A stretch of DNA of 59,278 nucleotides. Origin: an uncultured bacterium (GTDB lineage: Bacteria > Verrucomicrobiota > Lentisphaeria > Victivallales > UBA1829). The DNA lies in contig URKJ01000028.1 in the NCBI GenBank assembly GCA_900548385.1, positions 1 through 59,278 on the forward strand, read 5' to 3'. This document shows, piece by piece, positions 15,915-25,225 of the stretch (within the stretch, counting starts at the first letter, position 1; each line of letters begins with the position of its first letter). The position numbers and the translations under genes were made by a program. The notes under the pieces were generated by a model that was not told the DNA's origin, made no database searches, and was given only the letters and a program-made list of their open reading frames with translations.

Positions 15915-17209
15915 TCTTTGTTTCCGTTTTTCAAGTCCGAGCTGATCCGCATGGAACAGAAGTCCGGACCGCACATCGTGCAGAATTTGGTTCCGTGCTG
16001 CGGTTTGACAGACGAGGCGTCAAGAGCGCGTTTGCGGTATTCGCGCGCCCGGTCGGGATCCAAGGCGAGATCGAACTGCTTTTCCCAGTCGAATGTCGCG
16101 CGGGCTTTGCCGATGGCGTTGTCGCGGTTGACCGCGCCCGGTTTTTTGAGCGCCACATCCGCCGCATGAGCGGCGATTTTGAATGCGATTACACCGTTGC
16201 GGACGTCTTCCGCTTCCGGCAGACCGAGGTGTTCCATCGGCGTTACATAACAGAGCATGGCGGCGCCGTAGTATGCGCCCGCCGTGCCGCCGATCGACGC
16301 GACGATATGGTCGTAGCCCGGCGCGCAGTCGATCACGACCGGTCCGAGGATGTAGAACGGTGCGTCGCCGCAGACTTCCTGTTCGCGTTTCATGTTCATT
16401 TCGATCTCGTTGAACGGGACGTGTCCGGGACCTTCCACCATTGCCTGCACTCCGGCGGCGCGGCAGCGGCGGACCAGTTCGCCGAGCGTGTCGAGTTCCG
16501 CAAACTGCGCCTCGTCGCTTGCATCCGCAAGGCATCCGGGACGGAGTCCGTCGCCGAGCGACAGTGTTACATCGTAATCCAGGCAGATATTGAGGATGTC
16601 GTCAAACCGGGAATAGAACGGGTTTTCCTGTTCGTAGCGCTGCATCCAGCGTGCGATCAGCGATCCGCCGCGGCTGACGATGCCCAGCACCCGTTTGAGC
16701 GCAATCGGCACATGACGGCGGAGGAGTCCGGGATGGATGGTCATGTAGTCCACGCCCTGTTTCGCCTGGGACAGGATGGTATCGACGATCACGTCGCCGT
16801 TGAAATCATCCGAGCCGTATTTGGCAACGACTTCATAGATCGGCACCGTGCCGACCGGGACGGGGCTTGCGTCGATGATCGAGCGGCGGATCAGGTCGAT
16901 GTCTCCGCCGGTGCTGAGGTCCATCACGGTATCGGCACCGTACCGGATTGCCTGATCCAGTTTCCGTTTTTCCGCCTGCGGACAGCTTGACATCGCGGAG
17001 TTGCCGATGTTGGCATTGATCTTGGTCAGGAGTTCCCGCCCGATTCCCATCGGGACAAGATTTTTGTGATTGATGTTTGCGGGAATTACGATCCGTCCGT
17101 CGGCGACGCGTTCACGGATAAATTCGACCGGGCGGAGTTCCTTGTCCGCGACGGTTTGAACCTGCGGTGTGATGATCCCTTCACGGGCCAGCTGCATTTG
17201 CGTTTTCAA
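15911..17209 (-). CDS. thiC: Phosphomethylpyrimidine synthase
   Basis: The 432-residue radical SAM enzyme rearranges aminoimidazole ribotide to HMP-phosphate in thiamine synthesis. The ANINHKNLVP segment, the HPGLLR loop and the EGPGHVPFNEI segment are typical, and the C-terminal FCTMCGPDFCSM supplies the CxxCxxxxC cluster. This is the short bacterial form. The start is TTG at 17209, overlapping the waaA stop as TTGA; GGAG lies eight bases before it, and an ATG four codons in would be too far. No TPP riboswitch can precede it because it is coupled to waaA. No other thi gene is in view. Confidence 0.95.
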   Translation of the reverse strand: MKTQMQLAREGIITPQVQTVADKELRPVEFIRERVADGRIVIPANINHKNLVPMGIGRELLTKINANIGNSAMSSCPQAEKRKLDQAIRYGADTVMDLSTGGDIDLIRRSIIDASPVPVGTVPIYEVVAKYGSDDFNGDVIVDTILSQAKQGVDYMTIHPGLLRRHVPIALKRVLGIVSRGGSLIARWMQRYEQENPFYSRFDDILNICLDYDVTLSLGDGLRPGCLADASDEAQFAELDTLGELVRRCRAAGVQAMVEGPGHVPFNEIEMNMKREQEVCGDAPFYILGPVVIDCAPGYDHIVASIGGTAGAYYGAAMLCYVTPMEHLGLPEAEDVRNGVIAFKIAAHAADVALKKPGAVNRDNAIGKARATFDWEKQFDLALDPDRAREYRKRALDASSVKPQHGTKFCTMCGPDFCSMRISSDLKNGNKE

Positions 17210-18492
17210 AACAGTTTCTCCAATAGTTCGATATTTTTGGCGATCGCCCCGCTGTGGGCGGTAATGGCTTCGTGTGCGCGTCTGCCGAGTTTGTTGCGCA
17301 TTTCCGGATCGGCGGAGAGCATGTAAAGCGCCCTGCGGAGTTCGTCGCCGGTTTCCACGGTGAGTACGGCATCGGCTTTCTTGAGTATGCTCATTGCTTC
17401 GCGGAAGTTGCGCAGTTCCCGTCCGCAGACGATTGCTTTGCCGAGCACGGCGGGCTCGATGATGTTCTGTCCGTCATGATTTCCGGCAAGCGTTTTTCCC
17501 ATGATGACGATGTCCGAGGCGGCGATGAACCCCATCAGTTCCCCGGTGGTATCGGCAAGCAGGCATTCCACATATCCCTCTCCGGTCCGTTCTCCGGTGG
17601 ACCGGCGGAGGAACGTGACGTTTTTCGATTTGAGCATTTCCGCGAGTTCCGCTCCGCGTTCCGCATGGCGGGGAACGAGGATCAGCGCCGCTCCGCTGTA
17701 TTGATCGCGCAGCTGAAGAAACGCATCCACGATCATTTTTTCCTCATAAGGATGCGTGCTTGCACCGATGATGACAGGGGAGGCGCCCGCAGGGAAAACG
17801 GCGGTCAGATCCGGCAGTTTGAAATTCTCCGGAGCACGCTGGTCAAATTTGATATTCCCCCCGACGACGATCCGGTCCGCCATATCGGGAGCGATCATCA
17901 GATAACGTTCCCGGTCGGCTTCCGTCTGAACGCAGACTGCGTCGAAATAGCGGAGGACCGGAGCGAAAAACATGCGGAATCTGCGGTATCCGCGCATGGA
18001 GCGGTCCGACATGCGGGCGTTGACCAATGCAAGCGGAAGACCGCGTTTCTTTGCCGTTCGGATCAGATTCGGCCAGATTTCCGTTTCGAAGATGATGAGT
18101 CCGGACGGCTGGATCACGTCGAACGTTTTCCGCACGAACGGAAGAAAATCAATCGGGCAGAAGATCACTTCGACGCCTTCCGGCACTTTCCTGCGGGCAA
18201 TCTCCTGAGCGGTTGTGGTCGTGGTCGACAGTACGAATCTGCGCTCCGGGTCAAGTTTCCGCCACGCCTGGAGCGCCGTCAGCGCAAGATTGGTCTCTCC
18301 GACGCTTACCGCGTGCATCCAGACCGGATGGTTCAGTGCTTTCAGCCGTTCTTTTTTTTCTTTGGTGAAGACGGCGAACCGTTCGGGATAATTTTTTTTG
18401 GTTCCCGGACGGCGGATCAGCTTGATCAGCAGTCCCGGCAGAAAAAACAGAAACGCCAGCGGGAAAACGATATTATATAACATTGACAACAT
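17206..18492 (-). CDS. waaA: 3-deoxy-D-manno-octulosonic acid transferase
   Basis: The 428-residue GT30 enzyme adds Kdo from CMP-Kdo to lipid IVA at the inner membrane. It has an N-terminal hydrophobic anchor (about 5-25), then WMHAVSVGET and the FETEIWPN segment, and the C-terminal CMP-Kdo site with GASTHPYEE and later GGNHDGQN-like NIIEPAVLG. Its presence means the cell makes lipopolysaccharide. GGAG lies seven bases before the ATG at 18492. It heads the tightly packed waaA-thiC-tadA-ctpA run. Confidence 0.95.
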   Translation of the reverse strand: MLSMLYNIVFPLAFLFFLPGLLIKLIRRPGTKKNYPERFAVFTKEKKERLKALNHPVWMHAVSVGETNLALTALQAWRKLDPERRFVLSTTTTTAQEIARRKVPEGVEVIFCPIDFLPFVRKTFDVIQPSGLIIFETEIWPNLIRTAKKRGLPLALVNARMSDRSMRGYRRFRMFFAPVLRYFDAVCVQTEADRERYLMIAPDMADRIVVGGNIKFDQRAPENFKLPDLTAVFPAGASPVIIGASTHPYEEKMIVDAFLQLRDQYSGAALILVPRHAERGAELAEMLKSKNVTFLRRSTGERTGEGYVECLLADTTGELMGFIAASDIVIMGKTLAGNHDGQNIIEPAVLGKAIVCGRELRNFREAMSILKKADAVLTVETGDELRRALYMLSADPEMRNKLGRRAHEAITAHSGAIAKNIELLEKLF

Positions 18493-18621
18493 AAACGTGC
18501 TCCGGATCCTTTCATCATTCCATACAGTAGCCTGTTTTTACGATTTTTCCAGAGAGAAAGCGGATTTTCGTCTCTATTTTTCCGGAGCGGACCGTGTGCC
18601 GGACGGCTCCGCCGCTTTTTC

Positions 18622-19686
18622 TCAGTCCGCGGCGATTTCCGGGATGAACTCCTCAAGCAGAGCGCGGTACTCTTCCAGGTTTTGAAGGGAGACCCATTCT
18701 CCGGAGGAGTGCATGCCGCCGCCTACGGTTCCCAATATTGCGATCGGTACGCCGCTTTTCGCGAAATGCCGGGCGTCGGTTGCTCCGTGCATACGGAAAA
18801 ATTCGACAGGATGTCCGGGGAATTTTTTCTGCATCGCCGTTTTCAGCTTCTGCATCAGCGGGTGCGTTTCATCGACGAATGCGGGTGCGGAGGTCGCGTT
18901 GACGATGACTTCCAGTCCGGACAGTTCTCTGACCCGGCGGATGATGTCTTCCTGCTCCTCTTCCCGGATGAAGCGGATGTTCAGCACCATTTCCGCTGTG
19001 TCGGGGACCTGGTTGGCGGCGCTTCCGCCGGAGAGAATGCAGGGCGCCATGGTGTCGCCCCAGTGATCTTCCGGCAGGGGTTGCCACGCGTCGCGCAGTT
19101 TCCGGTAGCCGTCGATCAGCCGGTCGATGGGATTGTCCAGATTCCACGGTTCCGAGGAGTGGCCGCCTTTTCCGTGAGCCCGGAGCGTGAGGGCGATGAT
19201 CCCTTTCTGTGCATGGGCGATTGCATAGGGGGCTGCGTCCAGAATCAGAATGATCCTGCGTGCGCCATAGCCCAGTTCCACCATGCGGGCTGTGGTCCCG
19301 CCGCCGGTTTCTTCGTCCGTGGAGAAGATCGCGCCGACATTCGCTTTTCCTGCAAGATCGCAGAGCACCTGTGCGAGCACGACGGAGTTGCCCTGACAGT
19401 CGGAGCTGCCGCGTGCGAAAAGTCTGCCGTCCCGTTCTTCCGGTTCAAACATGGAATCGGGTGCGGGGACCACGTCAAGATGCGCATTCAGCAGAACATC
19501 CGGCGTTTTGCCCGGAACGGTGGAAGCGTACAGAATCCTGCGTCCGTCCAGTTCCTCGACCGTGCAGTGCAGCCCGTGTTCCGAAAGGAAACGGTGCATC
19601 CGGTCCACAGCCCGGTTGACTGCGGGGAGATCTTTGCTGACCGCTTTGCAGCGGATCAGGTCTTTCAGCAATTCAAGGTCGATCAT
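18622..19686 (-). CDS. M20 family metallopeptidase (ArgE/DapE-like)
   Basis: The 354-residue hydrolase has the two-zinc M20 site: LNAHLDVVP (H69, D71), the bridging Asp in SSDCQGN (D96) where the usual Lys-Gly is Gln-Gly, and TDEETGG (E125, E126). A dimerisation domain with GKGGHSSEPW lies in the middle, and the last metal ligand is in the MHSSGEW segment. Candidates are acetylornithine deacetylase, succinyl-diaminopimelate desuccinylase or a dipeptidase; sequence alone does not separate them. The ATG at 19686 has AGGA seven bases before it, better than the TTG just upstream. It follows recQ by 30 bases. Confidence 0.9.
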   Translation of the reverse strand: MIDLELLKDLIRCKAVSKDLPAVNRAVDRMHRFLSEHGLHCTVEELDGRRILYASTVPGKTPDVLLNAHLDVVPAPDSMFEPEERDGRLFARGSSDCQGNSVVLAQVLCDLAGKANVGAIFSTDEETGGGTTARMVELGYGARRIILILDAAPYAIAHAQKGIIALTLRAHGKGGHSSEPWNLDNPIDRLIDGYRKLRDAWQPLPEDHWGDTMAPCILSGGSAANQVPDTAEMVLNIRFIREEEQEDIIRRVRELSGLEVIVNATSAPAFVDETHPLMQKLKTAMQKKFPGHPVEFFRMHGATDARHFAKSGVPIAILGTVGGGMHSSGEWVSLQNLEEYRALLEEFIPEIAAD

Positions 19687-19716
19687 GGTCAAATCCTTTT
19701 TATTTGATGATTGAAT

Positions 19717-22071
19717 TTAAAATTTTATTGTGTTTTCCGCTTTCCATTTCGCGATTTCCTTCAGAAACGGCGGGATGATCGTCGTCAGTTTCGCCATGCC
19801 GATTCCGCGGATATCCAGCGCTTCGTCGGGTGTTTCCGGTTTGGCTTCGGCGAGTCCGGCGAGCGCATCGTTGGAGAGGATGCAGTAGACCGGGACATGA
19901 CGTTTCTCCGCGAGTCCGGCACGGATCAGACGGAGTCTGTCGTAGAGGCCGAGATCCCCCGGCGAATCCGCGACGTGAACGGGACGTTCCGCTTTGCTTT
20001 TTGCCGCTGTTCTGCGGGGCACCGGGAGGTCTGTTTCCGGCAGAGTGAGGCGGACCTTTTCCATACCGTTCATGACGTTGGTTCCGAAACAGGTCAGGTC
20101 CAGACACGGATATTCCGGGTCGCCGACGCGTTCCAGACAGCCGGCGTCTTCCAGAGCTTTCATGAACATCAGGATATTGTTCTGTTTCAGGCTTTTCAGC
20201 CGTCCGAAGAACGGGTTGCGGTCGAGTCCGCGTTCCACAAGCTCCGGACGGCGTGACCCGGCAAGAATCAGACTCAGCTTGCCGCGTCCGAGGCGTCCGG
20301 AAAAGGCGTCGACCGTATGAAGAATGGCGCGCACGGCTTCCTCTTCGGTTTCGGTCAGGTCCCGGAGAGCGGCGCCGATACTTCCGGTTTTGCCGCAGTT
20401 GTCGCAGTTCCGGCAGCTCCAGTTGCCGACTTCTTCGCCGAAGTAGGAGATCAGGTAATCCTGACGGCATTTGCGGGTTCTGGTGTAGCCGATCACTTCT
20501 TCCAGCCGCCGGAATTCCATATCGCGTTTCCGGGAGATCGCGGTGAAATCAATGTCGAGTTCCTCTTCCTCCGGGCGCAGCAGGGTGATGGAACGTCCGG
20601 TGAACGGAGTCGTCCAGTGCAGACACCCGGTTTGAGTAAGGTTGTTCAGAACCCGTCTGATCTGGTCGGGATTGAGTCCCGCTGTTTGTGCAAGTTGTTC
20701 CGGAGTGCAGGAAACGCCGTTTGCGAGCCGGGTGCCGAACTTGCGGATTATGCGGTGGAGAAAGCGGGAGCGTTGAGTCGACTGGCTTTCATGCGCCGCG
20801 GCAAGCTGCTCCAGATCGCCGGGAATGGAGAGAATGCCGTTGTTCTGCTGACGGTATCCGCGTTCGATCCAGCCGTTTTTTTCGAGAACCGCCATGACCG
20901 GCTGGAGCTGTCCCTCCTTGGAAGCGAATTCCAGTCGCGGAAGCAGTTCGTCCATGGAGAACTCAAACGTATTGCTTTTCTGTTCGAGCGCCATTTCACA
21001 AAGCGTGTCATACACCTCCCGGATCAGCTGTTCGGAAGGATTGTTCATGTCAAGCATGAATTCCTGAATGAAACGGTCGCTGTAAGAGAAAAGGAGCACG
21101 CAGTCGGCGGGCTCGCCGTCCCGTCCGGCGCGTCCGGCTTCCTGATAATAGGCTTCCAGCGATCCGGTGATGTTGTAATGGATTACGAGCCGGACGTCGG
21201 GACGGTCGATACCCATTCCGAACGCGTTTGTCGCGACGAGTACGGGGCAGGGATCGGTCATGAATTTGTTCTGGGCTTCGGTGCGTTTTTCATCGCTCAT
21301 TCCGCCGTGATAGGGGATGAAGCCGAATTCGGTGTGAAGCTGTTCCACGTTTTTACGGGTCGAGGCGTAAATGATCGTGGGGACTTTTCTCCGGAGGAGT
21401 TTCCGCAAAGCACGGTTCTTGTCTTCCGAGCCCTGGCACTGAATGACGGAGAACGAGAGATTCGGGCGTTTGAATCCGGCAACGCGGAGTTCCATGTCCG
21501 GCCTGCGGAGCTGCCGGAGAATGTCGTCCCGTACCTGTGTGGTGGCGGTGGCGGTGAATGCGCAGACCTGTTTGATCGCATACCGCTCGATGATTTCGCC
21601 GAGCCGGGTGTACGCCGGACGGAAATCGTGTCCCCACTGGCTGATGCAGTGCGCTTCGTCAACCACCATGATTTCCGGCGGACAGCGATACAGGAAGTTC
21701 TGGAACAGATCGGTTTGAAACCGCTCCGGCGCCACATAAAGCAGTTTTACGAATCCCGCATCGGTATCGCCAAGAATCCGGTGCTGTTCCGCAGCCGGAA
21801 CCGTGGTGTTGATATAGGCGGCGGGGATTCCTTTTTCGCACAGGGAATCAACCTGATCTTTCATGAGCGAGATCAGCGGGGAAACGATGATGCCGTAACC
21901 TTGCCGGACGAGGATCGGAAGCTGATAGCAGAGCGATTTCCCCGCGCCGGTCGGCATGATGACGCACAGATCCCTGCCGGCGAGAACGGATTCTACGATA
22001 GGCTCCTGATTGTCAAGAAATGTATCAAAGCCAAAATGGCGTTTCAGTGTGTCGTGAAGCTGCGGATCCAT
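19717..22071 (-). CDS. recQ: RecQ family ATP-dependent DNA helicase
   Basis: The 784-residue helicase unwinds DNA 3-prime to 5-prime in recombination and repair. Domains in order: two RecA-like domains with MPTGAGKSLCYQLP (Walker A), VDEAHCISQWGHDFRP (DEAH and the aromatic loop) and QEAGRAGRDGEP (motif VI). Next comes the zinc module with CRQDYLISYFGEE and CRNCDNC, then a winged helix. The C-terminal HRDC domain (about 715-775) contains the IRGIGMAKL helix turn. The extra 150-200 residues relative to E. coli RecQ lie between the zinc module and HRDC. A TATATT -10 sits 25 bases upstream, but its -35 is weak. Confidence 0.95.
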   Translation of the reverse strand: MDPQLHDTLKRHFGFDTFLDNQEPIVESVLAGRDLCVIMPTGAGKSLCYQLPILVRQGYGIIVSPLISLMKDQVDSLCEKGIPAAYINTTVPAAEQHRILGDTDAGFVKLLYVAPERFQTDLFQNFLYRCPPEIMVVDEAHCISQWGHDFRPAYTRLGEIIERYAIKQVCAFTATATTQVRDDILRQLRRPDMELRVAGFKRPNLSFSVIQCQGSEDKNRALRKLLRRKVPTIIYASTRKNVEQLHTEFGFIPYHGGMSDEKRTEAQNKFMTDPCPVLVATNAFGMGIDRPDVRLVIHYNITGSLEAYYQEAGRAGRDGEPADCVLLFSYSDRFIQEFMLDMNNPSEQLIREVYDTLCEMALEQKSNTFEFSMDELLPRLEFASKEGQLQPVMAVLEKNGWIERGYRQQNNGILSIPGDLEQLAAAHESQSTQRSRFLHRIIRKFGTRLANGVSCTPEQLAQTAGLNPDQIRRVLNNLTQTGCLHWTTPFTGRSITLLRPEEEELDIDFTAISRKRDMEFRRLEEVIGYTRTRKCRQDYLISYFGEEVGNWSCRNCDNCGKTGSIGAALRDLTETEEEAVRAILHTVDAFSGRLGRGKLSLILAGSRRPELVERGLDRNPFFGRLKSLKQNNILMFMKALEDAGCLERVGDPEYPCLDLTCFGTNVMNGMEKVRLTLPETDLPVPRRTAAKSKAERPVHVADSPGDLGLYDRLRLIRAGLAEKRHVPVYCILSNDALAGLAEAKPETPDEALDIRGIGMAKLTTIIPPFLKEIAKWKAENTIKF

Positions 22072-22147
22072 GTAATCAACCTTAATTTACCGGATTAATA
22101 TATCATGGATTTCGGAAAAGTACAGTTTGAAAGACGGAAAAATATGC

Positions 22148-22984
22148 TTATTGCTCCGATATGCGGAACCGCTCGCGGTAGCGGCAGCGGAGGCAGAGCG
22201 GTTCCGTCACTTCCCCGCGGTGAAACGCGTTGCGCATCTGCTCGAAACGGCGGGAAAACAGGATCTCCCGCAGCGGACGTTCTCCCGCATTGCCGAAATT
22301 CATTGCGCCGTCCGCATCCAGACAGCACGCGGTGACGGTTCCGTTGCAGAGAATTCCGAACTGATGGATTCCGCCATGACAGCTGCCATGAGCGGAAAGC
22401 GGCGGAGAGTCAAGCGACGGCCATTCAAAGGAACGGTCCAGGTGGAGAGAGAGACGGGACTTCAGCCGGATGCTCCGGTGCGTCTGCGATGGTGCGGGGA
22501 CTGAAATACGGAAACGGTTTGCGATCCGCTGAAGTTCCGGGGTGAGGTCGCCCACATCCCACAGACGGAAGTTGATGCGGATCGCCGGATTTTCCACAAG
22601 AAGAGAGTCCGCGAATTCAAAGATCCGCTCCTGTCCGGCTTCCGTTAAACCGGAATGCAGGGAGATGTTCAGCTGGCGGTAAACCGGACGGGTCAGTACG
22701 GCGGCGTTGGCATGGCCGAATAGAGTTCCGTTGGTCGTCATGCAGAGAGGGAGTCCGGCGTTTGCGGCAATTTCCGACAGTTCCGGCAGGGACGGGTGCA
22801 GGAGCGCTTCCCCCATGATGTGCAGATATGCCTGCTCTGCGACTTCCGCGACCTGCGGGGCAAGACGGGCAAACAGGGATTCGCTCATCCGCCCCGGCGG
22901 ACGGTTCGTGCCACGGCAGAACGCACAGCTGCGGTTGCAGATGTTGGTCAGTTCCAGATAGGCGGTACGGAAGCGTTTCTGCAT
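22148..22984 (-). CDS. Radical SAM protein with SPASM-like C terminus
   Basis: The 278-residue protein has the radical SAM cluster motif CNRSCAFC (C16, C20, C23) and the following HIMGEALLHP and MTTNGTLF segments of a partial TIM barrel. The C-terminal region has Cys residues at CNGTVTACCLD and at CLRCRY, as in SPASM/twitch proteins that bind an auxiliary Fe-S cluster. The substrate is unknown; the pattern fits both peptide-modifying enzymes and heme or cofactor enzymes. Its ATG overlaps the stop of the preceding membrane gene as TGATG, so the two are translationally coupled. No peptide precursor gene was recognised nearby. Confidence 0.85.
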   Translation of the reverse strand: MQKRFRTAYLELTNICNRSCAFCRGTNRPPGRMSESLFARLAPQVAEVAEQAYLHIMGEALLHPSLPELSEIAANAGLPLCMTTNGTLFGHANAAVLTRPVYRQLNISLHSGLTEAGQERIFEFADSLLVENPAIRINFRLWDVGDLTPELQRIANRFRISVPAPSQTHRSIRLKSRLSLHLDRSFEWPSLDSPPLSAHGSCHGGIHQFGILCNGTVTACCLDADGAMNFGNAGERPLREILFSRRFEQMRNAFHRGEVTEPLCLRCRYRERFRISEQ

Positions 22985-23562
22985 CAGCGGAATTTCCGGC
23001 GGAGCCAGAGTACGCCAAAATAAAGGACCGCAAGGAACAGCAGAAACAATCCCTGATCCGCCAGCAGTCGCCAGTTCCGGGTCCGGAACAGAATCGGGAT
23101 CAGGGCAAGAGTCGTTCCGGATGCTTCCAGCAGACAGAACCCTTTCAATGCCAGTTCCGGGGGAATGCGGTTAAATTCCCCGAACCGTTTGCAGGGGCGC
23201 AGACAGGGAGTCAGGAGAAACGTGAAAGAGAGCAGTGTCAGGCTGACAAACAGGGGAAACAGCATGTCGTCACAGAACAGTTCAAGCGGAAAGAGAACCA
23301 CCAGAGCGGTTGATGCCGGAGTCAGCATGACGCGTTCCGGGCGGTCTTTCAGCAGGAGGGCGCTCAGAACCAGCGGAACACCGAGCCCGAACAGAAAAAA
23401 AGTGAGGAAGAACAGCGCGGGAAGTGTCTGCCAGAACTCCAGAATCCGTCCGGTTTCCGATCCAGCCCGGATCAGGCGCAGGGAGAGCCCGGATGCGGGG
23501 ACCAGTATGGAAAGCAGCAGAAGCACCGCCGGACGGATCAGGGTGGGGTGGAAACGCCGCAT
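22984..23562 (-). CDS. Hypothetical multi-pass membrane protein
   Basis: The 192-residue protein is very hydrophobic, with about five to six membrane helices (roughly 10-27, 43-68, 78-95, 100-117, 135-160 and 168-187) and basic ends. I do not recognise the family. It is the middle gene of a lipoprotein-membrane protein-radical SAM operon; its stop overlaps the radical SAM start. Only six bases separate it from the lipoprotein gene before it, and it has no strong ribosome binding site of its own, so it may be translated by reinitiation. Confidence 0.65.
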   Translation of the reverse strand: MRRFHPTLIRPAVLLLLSILVPASGLSLRLIRAGSETGRILEFWQTLPALFFLTFFLFGLGVPLVLSALLLKDRPERVMLTPASTALVVLFPLELFCDDMLFPLFVSLTLLSFTFLLTPCLRPCKRFGEFNRIPPELALKGFCLLEASGTTLALIPILFRTRNWRLLADQGLFLLFLAVLYFGVLWLRRKFR

Positions 23563-23568
23563 GATCTG

Positions 23569-24468
23569 TTATCTCGGCTGATTCTGCATCTGGTGGAATG
23601 CCGGTTCGACAATCAGCGGGTCCGCTTCGTCTTTCGGGGTGATCAGGATTTCGCCCTCTTCATTCTGCGGATCTTTCAGGGGAATTCTCTCGTTCAGCGT
23701 GGATTCTTCCAGTTCTTTCGGATCAAGGAGATATGCTTTGACCGGTTTCCAGCCATAGAGATTCTTTTTCGGAGCTTCACCGGTCACGACCATTTTTTTC
23801 CCGTTGACGGGACTTGTCCATATCAGGGATATTTGAGTTTTTGCTTTTGAGTCTGTTCCGTTTCCGCTCCGGATATAGTTCATCCATTTCTGCACCTGTG
23901 TGTCACGGTTTGGATTTTCCTGAGCCGTCAGCAGAAACGCCGTTGCGGAGACGACCGGTTCGTTGAAGCGGATTTCGTTGATCTCTTCCGATTTCAAATC
24001 GGGGAAAAAGTTGGCGATGAAGTTGACCGCTTTGAGCTTTGCGGCGGAGAACGCTGTGTTTTCCGGAACGAACCGTTTGTAAAGAACCTGAGTCGGAGTC
24101 CAGCCGCGCTGGGTCCGTTCGCCCGCGCCGTCCACAACGAGAGAGAAGCCGGATTTCGGCAGATGCCAGACAAATGCGGTGTGCATGTAGTCGTAGATAT
24201 TGGTTTTCCGGATTCCCCAGGAGTCATAGCGGTTCGGACCGGCGTCAAGCGACGAAAATGCCGGCTGTCTGTAGGAGAACAGCAGATCGGACATCAGGAC
24301 CGGGTCATTGTAACGGATGAAATTCCGGTCCGATTCGGGCAGATCCCGGCTGTATTTGAGTGCGTATGCGCGGGCACGCTCGGCCGCGTTGGTCCGGTAG
24401 TCGGTCTGACAGGCCGTAAGCAGAATCAGCAGGGCCGGAAGAAACGCAAAGAGTTTTCCAAAAGACAT
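23569..24468 (-). CDS. Lipoprotein of unknown function
   Basis: The 299-residue protein starts with a lipoprotein signal peptide ending in the lipobox LLTAC, so the mature protein begins at about C19. The rest is soluble and polar and has no recognised domain; it has a run of beta strands (for example WTPTQVLY, TQISLIW) and ends in a charged tail. AGAGGA lies eight bases before the ATG. It is the first gene of the operon with a membrane protein and a radical SAM enzyme, so all three may work on one envelope component. That is inference from position only. Confidence 0.7.
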   Translation of the reverse strand: MSFGKLFAFLPALLILLTACQTDYRTNAAERARAYALKYSRDLPESDRNFIRYNDPVLMSDLLFSYRQPAFSSLDAGPNRYDSWGIRKTNIYDYMHTAFVWHLPKSGFSLVVDGAGERTQRGWTPTQVLYKRFVPENTAFSAAKLKAVNFIANFFPDLKSEEINEIRFNEPVVSATAFLLTAQENPNRDTQVQKWMNYIRSGNGTDSKAKTQISLIWTSPVNGKKMVVTGEAPKKNLYGWKPVKAYLLDPKELEESTLNERIPLKDPQNEEGEILITPKDEADPLIVEPAFHQMQNQPR

Positions 24469-24506
24469 ATCCGTATTCCTCTTGATGAGTTATGATGTTC
24501 CGGAAT

Positions 24507-24535
24507 AATATAGTTCCGGTTCATGCGGATTTAAA
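24507..24535 (-). promoter_or_regulatory. Promoter of the lipoprotein operon
   Basis: Minus-strand TTTAAA (24530-24535), 17-bp spacer, TATATT (24507-24512). The -35 is weak. Confidence 0.45.
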
Positions 24536-24552
24536 GCGCTGTTTCAAGAAAA

Positions 24553-25170
24553 TTATCCGATGCGGAGCCGGTGCCATTGCGGGGGCGCATGAAACGTTTC
24601 TCCGGCAAAACGGACCGTGGATGAAATTTCCGGTTCCGGATCCGGTTTGTTATAGTTGTAACGGCAGATCGCGAACGCGAGTCCGTCCGTCAATTCCTCC
24701 GTGAGTCCGATTCCCGCGAACGGTACAACGATTTCACCGCACCACAGGTTCCGGTCACGTTCGATCCGCGCGTTGGTCCGTATGCCGGCATTGCAGAGTT
24801 TCTGCTCGAACGGGAGAGAGGCGCGTCCTTCCGCAGAGGGAAGATGAAGCTGAAGCGTGTAATTTTCCGGGGTGACATGGAATTCAAAATAGTCGTCATG
24901 GCCGGGCACCTGCAGAAAACATTCCATTGCATCGCCGGTGAGCCAGGTCTGTTCGTTGTTACGGCGGGCGGAATTGCCGATGTCGGTATCGCGGAACGCC
25001 GCGGAGATCCGGAGCGCTCCGGATTCGAGCGTCAGCGTCGCCACGCCGTTTTCATTCGCCGCTTTACGGTCCTGAAGACGGATAAACGTGAGGTGTTGAC
25101 CCGGACGGCAGATGTCGCCGCCGGAGGAAATGATTCCGGATTTCAAGGTTTCGATCAGTTGGTTCAGCAT
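24553..25170 (-). CDS. CBM9/DOMON-like sugar-binding protein
   Basis: The 205-residue protein resembles the carbohydrate-binding module family 9-like fold: a beta sandwich with WLTGDAMECFLQVPGHDDYFEF, then ENYTLQLHLP, and the late EIVVPFAGIGL segment. In this group the Asp-x-(Ala/Cys)-Glu motif of the first strand is conserved. It has no signal peptide from the chosen start at 25170, so it is either cytoplasmic or a stand-alone module. The longer frame upstream is AT-rich and contains a hydrophobic stretch, but it begins inside the promoter of this gene. Substrate is unknown. Confidence 0.65.
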   Translation of the reverse strand: MLNQLIETLKSGIISSGGDICRPGQHLTFIRLQDRKAANENGVATLTLESGALRISAAFRDTDIGNSARRNNEQTWLTGDAMECFLQVPGHDDYFEFHVTPENYTLQLHLPSAEGRASLPFEQKLCNAGIRTNARIERDRNLWCGEIVVPFAGIGLTEELTDGLAFAICRYNYNKPDPEPEISSTVRFAGETFHAPPQWHRLRIG

Positions 25171-25196
25171 GGTGAATTTTCTTTCTGGTTTCCGGC

Positions 25197-25225
25197 AATC
25201 TAGTTTCAGTTTATGAAAAGCGCAA
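25197..25225 (-). promoter_or_regulatory. Promoter of the CBM9-like gene
   Basis: Minus-strand TTGCGC (25220-25225), 17-bp spacer, TAGATT (25197-25202). About 20 nt of leader follow to the ATG at 25170. Confidence 0.4.

Noticed and set aside
17195..17260. TPP riboswitch before thiC
   Set aside because: thiC starts inside the waaA stop codon, so no room exists for a riboswitch; none was seen before waaA either.
20317..22098. Long plus-strand open frame of 593 codons opposite recQ
   Set aside because: RecQ on the minus strand has every helicase motif. The opposite frame has no recognised domain and no ribosome binding site, and is a by-product of GC-rich codon use.
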